Shown: positions 33,564 through 42,056, counted from the first letter of the stretch. The stretch: 64,000 bases of DNA from UA16 sp965661575 (GCA_965661575.1 CBFIEJ010000005.1:21220-85219), one strand, 5' to 3'. Program-made: numbers and translations. Notes: a model not told the origin generated them from the letters alone.

Positions 33564-33728
33564 TCAGCGGGCGATCCAGCGCACCACCATCACGATCAAG
33601 CAAAGCACAAACATCACGAGGCTGATTTTATTGACACCGTGCATCATGCGCAAACTGACATCGGCATCAGGGTCGCGGTGGAACAAGTTGGCAGGGTTCA
33701 GGTAATAGAACATTTTCTTGAAAAACAT
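33564..33728 (-). CDS. small DUF6728-like membrane protein
   Basis: A 54-residue ORF that short-ORF cut-offs miss. It begins MFFKKMFYYLNPANLF, contains SLRMMHGVNKISL and ends with one transmembrane helix (about residues 36-50). This matches a small Bacteroidetes family I recall as DUF6728 (name from memory), whose members share the YLNPANLF and MMHGIN features. It lies 18 bp after ridA on the same strand, so it is probably in the same transcript. Function unknown. Confidence 0.75.
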   Translation of the reverse strand: MFFKKMFYYLNPANLFHRDPDADVSLRMMHGVNKISLVMFVLCLIVMVVRWIAR

Positions 33729-33746
33729 GGCTTGCAGGTTCTTGGT

Positions 33747-34130
33747 TCAACGTTTTGTGTGGGCAATGACGGAGATTTCGACACGGGCATTTTTCGGTAG
33801 TCCAGCCACAAAAATGGCTTCACGTGCCGGAAAGGGTTCGGACATGATGCTTTTGTACGTAGCGTCCATCCCTGCATAATCCTCTGTATTGATGAGGAAA
33901 ACACTCGCTTTGACCACATTCCGCAAGTCCAGTCCTGCGGCTTCAAGAATACGCTGCACATTGCGCAGGCTTTGTTCTGTCGCTGCTTCTATGGAATGCG
34001 AAATCAAACCACCAGACTTTGGGTCGAGTGGTATTTGACCGCTGACAAACACCAAATCTCCCGCAGTGACGGCTTGGCTGTAGGATGCAACGGGCGCTGC
34101 GGCATCGGAAGAAGAAATGGTCTTGGACAT
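33747..34130 (-). CDS. ridA: RidA-family enamine/imine deaminase
   Basis: 127 residues. RidA proteins hydrolyse reactive 2-aminoacrylate-type enamines released by PLP enzymes. Conserved features are YSQAVTAGDLVFVSGQIPLDP, the long helix SLRNVQRILEAAG and the active-site region PAREAIFVAGLPKNARVEI, which holds the catalytic arginine. A TAGCTTCG box lies 4 nt upstream of the ATG. It is divergent from pabA, with 50 bp between starts. Confidence 0.93.
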   Translation of the reverse strand: MSKTISSSDAAAPVASYSQAVTAGDLVFVSGQIPLDPKSGGLISHSIEAATEQSLRNVQRILEAAGLDLRNVVKASVFLINTEDYAGMDATYKSIMSEPFPAREAIFVAGLPKNARVEISVIAHTKR

Positions 34131-34134
34131 GTGG

Positions 34135-34142
34135 CGAAGCTA
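34135..34142 (-). promoter_or_regulatory. -7 promoter box of ridA
   Basis: Minus-strand TAGCTTCG (one change from TAnnTTTG) lies 4 nt before the ridA ATG at 34130. Confidence 0.45.
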
Positions 34143-34180
34143 AGAACGGATTTCCCACCTTTGCACAACGAAGTACACCA

Positions 34181-34822
34181 ATGCGCATTCTGCTGGTAGA
34201 TAATTACGATTCCTTCACTTGGAACATTGAACACATGTTGGTCAGCCAAGGTGGTGTTGAAGTGAAGGTGATGCGCAATGACGTCATTAACCCCGCGGGC
34301 ATTGTGCAGTTTGATGGCATTGTGCTTTCGCCGGGCCCGGGACTCCCAGATGAAGCCGGGCAATTGATGCGCATCATTCCCATCGCGGCAGCTCACCAGG
34401 TCCCTATGCTTGGAGTTTGCCTCGGCATGCAAGCGATTGTTCAGCATTTTGGGGGGACATTGGTCAATATGGAACGAGTGTTGCACGGCCAAACGTCTCA
34501 ATTGACTTCAGTTGCGTCCACTCGCTTATTTGAAGGGCTTGAGGCACCGCTAACGGTGGGGCATTACCACAGTTGGATTCTCGAAGAAAGCAACTTTCCT
34601 CCCAATCTTGATTTGACGGCTCGGAATGAAAATGGTTTGCCCATGGCCTTGGTGCATCCTCATTTGCCCATTGAAGCGGTTCAGTTTCATCCTGAGTCAG
34701 TCCTGACGCCCGAAGGCCCCGTGATGTTTCGCAACTGGCTGAACTTGGTTGAAGCGCATCGGCTCCGACATCCAGCCGACAAGTCAAGTGTGCCCGTTTG
34801 GTTGGATCCGGATGCACATTGA
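34181..34822 (+). CDS. pabA: aminodeoxychorismate/anthranilate synthase glutaminase subunit
   Basis: 213 residues from the ATG at 34181, the family start (MRILLVDNYDSFTWN). A class I glutamine amidotransferase that supplies ammonia to PabB or TrpE: the nucleophile is in LGVCLGMQAI and the catalytic His/Glu in VQFHPESV. PabA and TrpG cannot be separated by sequence. No trp gene lies beside it, so folate synthesis or dual use is likely. Confidence 0.93.
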   Translation: MRILLVDNYDSFTWNIEHMLVSQGGVEVKVMRNDVINPAGIVQFDGIVLSPGPGLPDEAGQLMRIIPIAAAHQVPMLGVCLGMQAIVQHFGGTLVNMERVLHGQTSQLTSVASTRLFEGLEAPLTVGHYHSWILEESNFPPNLDLTARNENGLPMALVHPHLPIEAVQFHPESVLTPEGPVMFRNWLNLVEAHRLRHPADKSSVPVWLDPDAH

Positions 34823-34825
34823 ATG

Positions 34826-34862
34826 AAAAAGCTCCGCCCTGGCGTTGGCCAAAGCGGAGCTT
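34826..34862 (-). terminator. terminator of the three-lipoprotein operon
   Basis: AAGCTCCGC (34829-34837) pairs with GCGGAGCTT (34854-34862), with an inner TGGC/GCCA stem in the loop. On the minus strand the hairpin is followed by five T residues (the A-run at 34826-34830). It is 22 bp past the stop of the gene at 34885. It lacks a T-run on the plus strand. Confidence 0.75.
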
Positions 34863-34884
34863 CAATCGTTGTGAATCGCAGCGA

Positions 34885-35466
34885 TTATTGCTCGCGATAG
34901 GTCGACATTACTTCTTCAAAAGTGTCTTTGAATGTATCGTAGTTGTATTCGGCACGAATGCGCTCATCCTGCTTCAATCCTTCTACATATGCATTGGCCA
35001 GTTCTGCGCCACTCAATTCAACGGCGAGGTAGGCGATGTACTTTTTCTCCTCAGTCATGGTCAATTCCTGGCAGATGGTGATGGCTCCAGTGAGCTTCTT
35101 GTTCACGATCGTGCGAGACAATTCGTTGAATTTGCTCGTGGCTTCTTCCTTTGTTCCAAAACCGAGTTGTGTGGCTTGGTTTTCAGAAACAATTTCAACA
35201 GTAGCTTCAACGGCTCGGGCCAGAGTGGCTTCGGCGTTTTGCCGTGCAATCTTCTTGGCGATTTCACGCTGGGGGCTGGTGCCCGTTGCAGAGGCTCTGA
35301 AATATTCACCATTGGTCAAGAACTCGGGTCCTGAGCAATATTCGACGATGCGCACTTCTCCGCGCGTTTGTGGTGTTGATGAGGTGTCTTTTCCGCCTTT
35401 ACAGCCCGTGAGCAGCAAAGCAGTGGTCGCTCCCAAGAGCGCAAAGGTGTGGAGGGCTTTTTTCAT
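34885..35466 (-). CDS. LPP20-like lipoprotein
   Basis: 193 residues from the ATG at 35466. Lipobox LLLTGC puts the acylated Cys at about residue 22. The core has the spaced-alanine helix (REIAKKIARQNAEATLARAVE) and the later IAYLAVELSG strand, the pattern of the LPP20 family of small outer-membrane or surface lipoproteins. It is the last gene of a leftward group with two other lipoproteins; 111 bp separate it from the gene upstream. Function unknown. Confidence 0.75.
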   Translation of the reverse strand: MKKALHTFALLGATTALLLTGCKGGKDTSSTPQTRGEVRIVEYCSGPEFLTNGEYFRASATGTSPQREIAKKIARQNAEATLARAVEATVEIVSENQATQLGFGTKEEATSKFNELSRTIVNKKLTGAITICQELTMTEEKKYIAYLAVELSGAELANAYVEGLKQDERIRAEYNYDTFKDTFEEVMSTYREQ

Positions 35467-35534
35467 ATCAGTGTTCTTTCGATTGTTGGGTTGCAAGGTG
35501 TGTTGAGTTGCAAGATGATGAATTCAATAAACAT

Positions 35535-35550
35535 GCCAAAATATTTTGGC
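35535..35550. repeat. 16-bp perfect palindrome upstream of the LPP20-like gene
   Basis: GCCAAAATATTTTGGC is perfectly symmetric. It lies about 70 bp before the ATG at 35466 and 28 bp after the stop of the gene upstream, where an internal promoter or operator could sit. Confidence 0.5.
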
Positions 35551-35577
35551 CAGGTTGCGAACGAAGTGTTTCAAGGC

Positions 35578-36972
35578 TCATTCGTACAACGCATTGACCA
35601 ATTGCCGCAGAAAGTTGCCCTTGATTTCCAAGGCAGCTTTTTCATAGGCTTTCGCATGAGCGGAGTTGAGATCGAGTTGAACGCCTTTGATGTCGTTCAG
35701 ATTCTGCTGTAATATGGGCGTTCCACTCGGGGTCTTTAGGACGACTGAAGCGTTGAGAAATGCGGTGAAAAAGCCCGAACCCGACCCGCCGTCGCGGGTG
35801 TCTGATTCCAACGCCAAGATGAGGTCGGCATCATTTTTCCGTTCTACCCAGGTGACGCCCTGACTACTCAAACCCGCAGCTATGGCATTTCGAAGCAATT
35901 GTTCGTTCCGTTTCTTCCCTCGTACTTTTTCAGTGGTGCTGAAGTAAACGGTTGGAGGGGAGAGCTCAATCGGGATTGATACGGAAGGAACTTGAAGATG
36001 AGTGAAAAAACCGCGCGCAGGAGATTCTGCGATGCGCGGCGCCAGGCGTTCCAGATCCAATTCGATGTTCAGTTCAGAGCGGCCCGTGCCGGGTTCAAAC
36101 TGACTCAATTCGATCGTTACTTCACCCGCGGGGTTGGTTTGCCCTTCACCACTTTTAGGGAGCGTCCCGCGTTTGTAGCGCCACGCGATGGGGATTTTAC
36201 TCAACGGTTGCTCGTCAAGGATTGCCTGGCAAATAAAAGTTCCACGGTAGCGGTCTTCGAAGGAGAGGATCACTCTGTCTTTTTCAGTTTCGACGTGGAT
36301 GCTGCCCATCAGCATTGAAATGCCATCTAATGCGGCGCGATCCAGAGCGATTTCTCCCCGGGACGCATTCCAAAGATTGATTTCACCCCAGTGTGTTTCC
36401 AAATCTTCGAGGCATCGGACGTATCCGTCAATCGCCATGGCGATGTTTCCCTGCTCATGAGCTGCGACCGCAGACTCAAAATGTCCTCCTGCAATTTCCA
36501 AGTCAGCCACTTTCCGCTCAGCTAGAATGCGCTGGTAGGTTGCTTTGTTCAGTCGGTAGTACGCCCAAATTTCTGTTTCGTTCTCATAACGTCCCACTAG
36601 CTCATAGCCTTCGAGGTCCTCGGTGGCTGCACTTTTGATGTTTTCAGAGAAGTTTTGACCGGCAACTCCTTGGAATTGCGTCGTGTGTAAAATGGAGGTG
36701 GATTCGATGGTGACTCGAATCTGGGCAGCGAGTTCCGCGAGTGCTCGTTTTTGTGCGGTGCCAAATGCGTCTGCGGCGAATTGGTTTTTACTGGCACTTG
36801 CGATGCCGATGTAGTCGTTGTTGACTCGGGGACGCTCATTGACCCATGCGGGAGTTTCTCCCCACTGATTTGCCCCTGCACATCCAGTGAGGACGAGCAA
36901 CAAAAGACCGATTCCAATGTAGGTCTGTACACGCAGTTTGCGGCCGATTGAAAGTTGCAAGTCACGCGTCAT
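35578..36972 (-). CDS. large LPP20-type lipoprotein
   Basis: 464 residues. Lipobox LVLTGC, Cys at about residue 31. Residues ~45-150 carry an LPP20-like domain (PAWVNERPRVNNDYIGIASASK, then a helix AQKRALAELAAQI and YYRLNKATYQRIL). The middle is beta-rich, and the C-terminal third (about 350-455) looks like another alpha/beta domain that may be CsgG-related. It overlaps the upstream CsgG-like gene by 4 bp, so the two are coupled. Predicted location: periplasmic face of the outer membrane. Precise function unknown. Confidence 0.78.
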   Translation of the reverse strand: MTRDLQLSIGRKLRVQTYIGIGLLLLVLTGCAGANQWGETPAWVNERPRVNNDYIGIASASKNQFAADAFGTAQKRALAELAAQIRVTIESTSILHTTQFQGVAGQNFSENIKSAATEDLEGYELVGRYENETEIWAYYRLNKATYQRILAERKVADLEIAGGHFESAVAAHEQGNIAMAIDGYVRCLEDLETHWGEINLWNASRGEIALDRAALDGISMLMGSIHVETEKDRVILSFEDRYRGTFICQAILDEQPLSKIPIAWRYKRGTLPKSGEGQTNPAGEVTIELSQFEPGTGRSELNIELDLERLAPRIAESPARGFFTHLQVPSVSIPIELSPPTVYFSTTEKVRGKKRNEQLLRNAIAAGLSSQGVTWVERKNDADLILALESDTRDGGSGSGFFTAFLNASVVLKTPSGTPILQQNLNDIKGVQLDLNSAHAKAYEKAALEIKGNFLRQLVNALYE

Positions 36973-38363
36973 TGGACCAGCCGCTTCGTTTCAGACTCTA
37001 TCCGGGATCGTGCGGCATTCGCAATCTCTTGGACGGTCGCGTCGAGCATTGACGTCTCCGATGTGAGGTTGGAATTAGCCCCAAGCTGACTCATCAAATC
37101 GCGCCGCCCCAATCGCCACATGCTTCCGTTGCTTCGCGCGGGGTAAATATTTTTGTGGTCGCCACCATAACGAGCGTATTCGGTCGAGGAATTTTGTTCT
37201 CGTTTGATGATTTCTGACATTTCGGTCTTTCCCGTTTCGAGTGAAATCAGGGCGAGTTGGACGGTCACTTTAACAGATCGAGACTGCCTGTATTTTTGAT
37301 ACATCACACTGCGGTATTTGGTCTCGTAAACTTTTTTGCCATCTTCATTGACCTTGGCCACCTTGTAACCTTCAAATCCGAGCATATCTGAACGTTGCAA
37401 AGACGATGTGGTGACATCACACGATACCACAGTGGCTTTGAGCAGGGCTTTCGCACCCATGAGTCCGCCAACTTCAATGGCCGAATTTCCATCAATGACA
37501 CCGCTCAGCGACAATTGCTGCTCTTTCAAAATTAACGCTTGATTCTCCCGATCAACGAGATGTAAAAAGGGGTCTTGACTGTTGCCCAATGCCTGTTCGA
37601 CGTACGACTTGAGCTTATTTTCCATGCCTGTGCGGCTTGAGCCGTTCTCAAAATTCACCAGTGCGATGCCAAACTGCCCTTTCTCAAGGCACTCATCACG
37701 CAGTGTCTTCGCGTCTTTGAAGTCAGCATCGCGCGTTGCGCATGCTTTGAAATCGGCGTAGGCGGAGCGCCAATGTTCTGCTTCGAGTGCCAGCAACCCA
37801 TTCCGATAGAGGGGTTCGCAATAGGCGACATTGGCAAGAGTACGCGCATCTTTGTAATCGGCATTTAGGCGGATTACTTCCTCAAAGTCCGCAAGTGATT
37901 CTCGGAATTCCTCGGCTTCAAGATGGGTTAAAGCTTCCTCGTACACCTCTTCCAGGTGGTCATTTTTGACGCGATTGTAGGCCGCTTCCGTGTCACTCAA
38001 TATGAGAAGGCCGATTCCGAGCCGTTCCACTTTTGTTTGGTATGCTTTCGCTTTTTCATAGGCTGATACCGCTGACGCTCGATTCCCGGCAAGACGAGCT
38101 TGATCAAATCGAGTCAAGTGATCATTGAGTACCCATTGACCAGCACGCTGCAGACCCGCAAGTCCGTCTGTGTTGTACGGGTCTTTGGTGACAGCAGTGA
38201 AATAAAAATTGGCGGCTTGTTGCATCATGCCGACTTCCTCCATTTTCAGACCGCGTTTGACGAATGCTTTGGATCCAGAACAGCTCGTGAAACTGGCTAC
38301 TGCGATCAGTGCAACAACAAAAGCCCACGCCCGAGAATGATTGGTTTTGTGATTCCGTTCCAT
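36969..38363 (-). CDS. lipoprotein with TPR-like repeats and CsgG-like domain
   Basis: 464 residues. Lipobox SFTSC, Cys at about residue 28. Residues ~40-235 contain helix pairs of TPR type (DFEEVIRLNADYKDA and DFKACATRDADFKDA). The C-terminal half begins with FLHLVDRENQALILKEQQLSLSG and LMGAKALLKATVV, the signature of the CsgG/LpoB superfamily. CsgG itself is the curli secretion pore; relatives act in flagellar H-rings (FlgT) or activate penicillin-binding proteins (LpoB). The TPR plus CsgG fusion, paired with two LPP20-type lipoproteins, has no characterised counterpart that I know. Confidence 0.8.
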   Translation of the reverse strand: MERNHKTNHSRAWAFVVALIAVASFTSCSGSKAFVKRGLKMEEVGMMQQAANFYFTAVTKDPYNTDGLAGLQRAGQWVLNDHLTRFDQARLAGNRASAVSAYEKAKAYQTKVERLGIGLLILSDTEAAYNRVKNDHLEEVYEEALTHLEAEEFRESLADFEEVIRLNADYKDARTLANVAYCEPLYRNGLLALEAEHWRSAYADFKACATRDADFKDAKTLRDECLEKGQFGIALVNFENGSSRTGMENKLKSYVEQALGNSQDPFLHLVDRENQALILKEQQLSLSGVIDGNSAIEVGGLMGAKALLKATVVSCDVTTSSLQRSDMLGFEGYKVAKVNEDGKKVYETKYRSVMYQKYRQSRSVKVTVQLALISLETGKTEMSEIIKREQNSSTEYARYGGDHKNIYPARSNGSMWRLGRRDLMSQLGANSNLTSETSMLDATVQEIANAARSRIESETKRLVQ

Positions 38364-38440
38364 TGCAAATTTTCAGTCGCCAAGTTAGTGCGAATCCACC
38401 ATCGCGTCAGCGAATTTCATGCCAAGCTTCAATCCTGAAT

Positions 38441-38448
38441 TATCTTTG
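38441..38448 (+). promoter_or_regulatory. -7 promoter box of the saccharopine dehydrogenase-like gene
   Basis: TATCTTTG matches the consensus exactly and lies 17 nt before the ATG at 38466. Confidence 0.55.
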
Positions 38449-38465
38449 GCGCAAACCAAAAAGCA

Positions 38466-39809
38466 ATGCAGTCTATGAAAAAGGTGGTGGTCTTGGGAGC
38501 AGGTCGTTCGAGTTCGTCACTCATCCAGGAATTGCTTAATCGTTCGGAATCCAACAACTGGCGCGTGGCTGTTGGCGATATGGACCTCGCATTGGCTCAA
38601 CAAAAATGCGCGCAGCATCCAGCTTCTGAAGCTTTTGAAATTGATCCAGCGGACAACACTTCCCGCGATGCAAGGATCACCGCTGCTGATTTGGTGATCT
38701 CCATGGTTCCTGCTTTCTTACACGCACAAATTGCGTCTGTGGCCATCGAAGCAGGTGTACCTGTGATCACCCCGAGTTACGTGAGTCCGGAGATGGAAGC
38801 CCTCCACAGTCGTGCAGTTGAAAAAGGGGTGTTGGTGCTCAATGAAATTGGCTTGGATCCAGGAATCGACCACTTGAGTGCGAAACAGGTGCTCGACCGC
38901 ATCGAGGAGCAAGGGGGGAAAATGCTCGAGTTCGAATCTTACTGTGGAGGTTTGATTGCCCCAGATTCAGACAACAACCCATGGCATTACAAATTCAGTT
39001 GGAATCCGCGCAACGTTGTGCTCGCAGGTCAGGCTGGACCAGCTACTTTTTTGGCAGGTGGTGCAGATCGATTGGTTCCTCCGCATCGCGTATTTCAAAA
39101 CGCCCGAACAATCGAGGTCGGTGGAACGTCATTTGAGGGATATCCCAACCGGGACTCGATTGCGTATGTCGAGAAATATGGGCTTGGTGGAATCCAAACG
39201 CTCGTCCGCGGAACGCTGCGTGGCGAAGGGTTTTGTGCTGGCTGGGATGCGCTTGTGCAATTGGGTTGCGTTCGAGACGATGTGAAGATGAATTGGTCAG
39301 AGGGTTGTTCTTGGGCGGACTGGTTGCGTTCGTTTGTGCCTGCCCAATGGGCAGAAGAAGGCCTCGAGTCCGCTGTGCGTCGAGTGACCAATTGTTCGGA
39401 TGAATCGATGAAGCGTCTGAAATGGCTTGGGTTGTTCGATGCGCAATTGGGTCCAAAAATGACATCAGGAACACCAGCCCAAATCATCCAAGAATTGCTG
39501 GAGGTCAAGTGGGAATTGAAGGCGGAGGATCGCGATATGATCGTCATGTGGCATCGCTTTTTGTACGAGCTCAACGGGGAGCGACACGAAGTGACCAGTT
39601 CTCTCCGATTGGAAGGTCGGGATGCCGTCTACACGGGCATGTCGGATACTGTAGGCTGGCCGATGGCCATCGCAGCAGAAGCTATGCTCAACGACCGGTT
39701 CAAACAAACGGGTGTGGCAGTGCCGTTGCACCGTGATTATTACGATGTGATTCTGCCGGAATTGGAACGCATGGGAGTCGTGTTTCAAGAAACCCACCGC
39801 ACATGCTAA
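38466..39809 (+). CDS. saccharopine dehydrogenase family protein
   Basis: 447 residues; a second ATG three codons later (38475) gives the usual MKKVVVLGAGRSSS start. Rossmann NAD(P)-binding fold at the N-terminus, followed by the family segments VPVITPSYVSPEM and NEIGLDPGIDHLSA. The C-terminal part matches lysine-pathway saccharopine dehydrogenase (glutamate-forming), which would make it a lysine-degradation enzyme. Carboxynorspermidine-type activity is the main alternative. The next gene overlaps its stop. Confidence 0.88.
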   Translation: MQSMKKVVVLGAGRSSSSLIQELLNRSESNNWRVAVGDMDLALAQQKCAQHPASEAFEIDPADNTSRDARITAADLVISMVPAFLHAQIASVAIEAGVPVITPSYVSPEMEALHSRAVEKGVLVLNEIGLDPGIDHLSAKQVLDRIEEQGGKMLEFESYCGGLIAPDSDNNPWHYKFSWNPRNVVLAGQAGPATFLAGGADRLVPPHRVFQNARTIEVGGTSFEGYPNRDSIAYVEKYGLGGIQTLVRGTLRGEGFCAGWDALVQLGCVRDDVKMNWSEGCSWADWLRSFVPAQWAEEGLESAVRRVTNCSDESMKRLKWLGLFDAQLGPKMTSGTPAQIIQELLEVKWELKAEDRDMIVMWHRFLYELNGERHEVTSSLRLEGRDAVYTGMSDTVGWPMAIAAEAMLNDRFKQTGVAVPLHRDYYDVILPELERMGVVFQETHRTC

Positions 39810-40201
39810 GTGCGGTATTGTCGGCTTGCTGGTTTTGCGCATGCTGGGGAATGCCTGATTGGCCAGCTGATGGTGTTGCAGACGCCGAATGGGTCGAGCA
39901 GGCCCTTGAATGGAGGCTTTCAAAGGGCGTCGATGATTGCGGTCAAGAAATGCTTGCGCTCGACGCACTTGCCCTTGAGTGGCTTTCAAAATCGCAAGAG
40001 ATTCAAGTTGAAATCCGCACAGAGGACTGGCCTTTTTTGGCCTTTTCGCCCGAACTGACCGCGCCGCTGATTCAGCTGCACGCTTTGTCAATGATGCAAG
40101 GACGAGGAATCGAGAAAAAGGAGGCGAATCACGTCATGAAACGCATTGCGCGCCGCACCAAAAGCGTGCGTTTTCGTGAACTCAAAGGTCGATTTCCCTG
40201 A
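39803..40201 (+). CDS. hypothetical protein coupled to saccharopine dehydrogenase
   Basis: 132 residues. The ATG overlaps the preceding stop by 7 bp. The first 20 residues are hydrophobic with three Cys (CWFCACWG), perhaps a poor signal peptide or membrane anchor. The remainder is helical and ends in a basic stretch (KRIARRTKSVRFRELKGRF). No family recognised. The overlapping start suggests a real, translationally coupled gene. Confidence 0.6.
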   Translation: MLSAVLSACWFCACWGMPDWPADGVADAEWVEQALEWRLSKGVDDCGQEMLALDALALEWLSKSQEIQVEIRTEDWPFLAFSPELTAPLIQLHALSMMQGRGIEKKEANHVMKRIARRTKSVRFRELKGRFP

Positions 40202-40204
40202 GGT

Positions 40205-40303
40205 TTAAAAGGGGTGATGGGCTGCCACAAAAGTGGTGACTGATGCTACAAACATTAGAATGACCAGTGCCAGGTATCGAAGTGGTATCTGCTTCATAAT
40301 CAT
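40205..40303 (-). CDS. possible 32-residue membrane peptide
   Basis: An ORF starting MIMKQIPLRY, followed by a hydrophobic stretch LALVILMFVASVTTFVAA and ending in HHPF. The charge pattern suits a single-span membrane peptide. It fills the only open space between the hypothetical gene (stop 40201) and ispH. No promoter box is visible and the ORF could be chance. Confidence 0.3.
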   Translation of the reverse strand: MIMKQIPLRYLALVILMFVASVTTFVAAHHPF

Positions 40304-40388
40304 CGGTTACGAGAAAAGAGCTGTGGAAGTTGCGGATGATGCAAGGAAAATTTGAGCTGCGCCCCAACATTCTTTCCCGCCAAAGGGT

Positions 40389-40396
40389 TTTCTTTG
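40389..40396 (+). promoter_or_regulatory. -7-like box of ispH
   Basis: TTTCTTTG (A to T at position 2 of TAnnTTTG) lies 4 nt before the ispH ATG at 40401. Confidence 0.35.
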
Positions 40397-40400
40397 CTGT

Positions 40401-41645
40401 ATGCGCAGTTTTGAAGTCCCCGATTTTTATCTCAGTCCCATCATCTCAAGGGTGAAGGCGAGGAGAAAGGCTCAAGATCCTCGGAAACAAAATTTTGAAC
40501 CGACGGTCTTGGACTTTGGCACCGTTCGCTTCGTGCTCGCGCGTCATTTCGGTTTTTGTTTTGGAGTGGAAAATGCCATCGAAATTGCCTACCGCGCCAT
40601 TGATGAAAACCCGGGGAAACGTATTTTTTTGCTGAGTCAGATGATTCACAATCCTGAAGTGAATGCGGATTTGCAAGACCGTGGAATTCAGTTTTTGCAA
40701 GACACAGAGGGGAATATTTTGACCCCCATGTCGGAGCTTCGCCGCGAAGACGTGGTCTTGATCCCTGCGTTCGGTACGACCCTGGAAATCGAGGCACAGC
40801 TCAAGGAAATTGGAGTGAATGTCGATGCCTACAACACCACATGTCCCTTCGTGGAGAAGGTTTGGAAACGATCTGCAAAATTGGCGACCGAAGAGTACAC
40901 GATCGTCATCCACGGAAAGCCCGTGCATGAGGAGACACGAGCGACCTTCAGTCACGCGGGAGAAAAAGGACATGCCCTGGTCATCAAGGACATGAAAGAG
41001 GCCGAAATCCTGTGTGGTTTTATTTCAGGGGCTACAGATTTGTCGGAGTTCGAAACCCATTTCGAGGGAAGAACATCAGCTGGATTTGATCCGGCGCTGC
41101 ACTTGAATCGCATCGGTGTGGTGAATCAGACCACCATGCTTGCGTCAGATACGCAGGCAATCAGCGATCGCATCAAGCAGGCGGTTGATGCGAAACCATC
41201 TCCTCAGAAAACAACAGATTTTGCGAATACGCGTGACACATTGTGTTATGCGACGAATGACAACCAGCAAGCCACGCAAGCGGCATTGGCCACGAGCATG
41301 GCCCATCTGGCCGTGGTGGTGGGCGGTTATAACAGCTCAAACACCTCTCATTTGGTGGAGCTTTGTGAGGAGAAATTACCGACGTTTTTCATCCGCAATG
41401 AAAAAGAGTTTTTGTCCGATGGAACGGTTCAGCATTTCGACTGGCGGTTGGGCTTGCATCAATCGACCATGGACCCATGGCCAGAACCAGATGCCCAAAA
41501 CCCACCGTTCGTTTTGGTAACCAGCGGTGCTTCTTGCCCAGATGCTACTGTTGATCGTGTGATGCATGCAATCCTCGAACGTTACCCAGGTTCGAAAGAT
41601 GTGGATGACGTGTTAGTTGATTTTGAACAACGAATGACCGTCTGA
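40401..41645 (+). CDS. ispH: 4-hydroxy-3-methylbut-2-enyl diphosphate reductase
   Basis: 414 residues, the long form found in Bacteroidetes and plants, about 100 longer than the E. coli enzyme. The last step of the MEP pathway, making IPP and DMAPP with a [4Fe-4S] cluster. The three cluster cysteines lie in HFGFCFGVENA, NTTCPFVEKVW and TSGASCPDATV. It provides the C5 units for the carotenoid operon 5 kb downstream. The first ~45 residues are an N-terminal extension. Confidence 0.95.
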   Translation: MRSFEVPDFYLSPIISRVKARRKAQDPRKQNFEPTVLDFGTVRFVLARHFGFCFGVENAIEIAYRAIDENPGKRIFLLSQMIHNPEVNADLQDRGIQFLQDTEGNILTPMSELRREDVVLIPAFGTTLEIEAQLKEIGVNVDAYNTTCPFVEKVWKRSAKLATEEYTIVIHGKPVHEETRATFSHAGEKGHALVIKDMKEAEILCGFISGATDLSEFETHFEGRTSAGFDPALHLNRIGVVNQTTMLASDTQAISDRIKQAVDAKPSPQKTTDFANTRDTLCYATNDNQQATQAALATSMAHLAVVVGGYNSSNTSHLVELCEEKLPTFFIRNEKEFLSDGTVQHFDWRLGLHQSTMDPWPEPDAQNPPFVLVTSGASCPDATVDRVMHAILERYPGSKDVDDVLVDFEQRMTV

Positions 41646-41687
41646 ACCGGAATTGCGTGCGCTCCGGCGTATTTTCGCTCAAGAATT

Positions 41688-42056
41688 ATGCAAGCCCCTC
41701 GCCTCAAATCGATGTTTCGGAATGTCCGAACAGAGCCTCGTCGGTTCGAATTCAAGTCCCGGCATTTGCCAGAATTGGATGAGAAGTGGCAAGAGAGGAA
41801 GAAGCGTGTCGAACAACACCATTCTGCAGAAGAAGACGGGGCTTCTGAGCCCCGGACAATTCGTTTTCGTTCGAAAGGTTCTGCTGCTTCAAACGAACGC
41901 TCGGAACAGCGCATACGGCAGATTGCGGGAGCTCGTTGGTCGATGGTGCGTGCTGGAATGATAGCGGTGGTGCTGATTTGGCTGGCTTGGAAAGGGATTC
42001 AGTGGGTGGAGCAAAGCGATTTTTCACGTGTATTGAAATGGATGGAAAATGCCTGA
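41688..42056 (+). CDS. small membrane protein upstream of mutL
   Basis: 122 residues. Basic N-terminal part with FEFKSRHLPELDEKWQERK, then one transmembrane helix (about 90-107). In flavobacteria a small protein of this layout (an F-Y/F-PR motif, basic linker, C-terminal helix) often precedes mutL and is sometimes mislabelled as a riboflavin synthase subunit. The mutL ATG overlaps its end by 8 bp. Function unknown. Confidence 0.7.
   Translation: MQAPRLKSMFRNVRTEPRRFEFKSRHLPELDEKWQERKKRVEQHHSAEEDGASEPRTIRFRSKGSAASNERSEQRIRQIAGARWSMVRAGMIAVVLIWLAWKGIQWVEQSDFSRVLKWMENA

Noticed and set aside
34826..34862. Hairpin first considered as the pabA terminator
   Set aside because: It lacks a T-run on the plus strand; the five T residues follow it only on the minus strand, so it was assigned to the lipoprotein operon.
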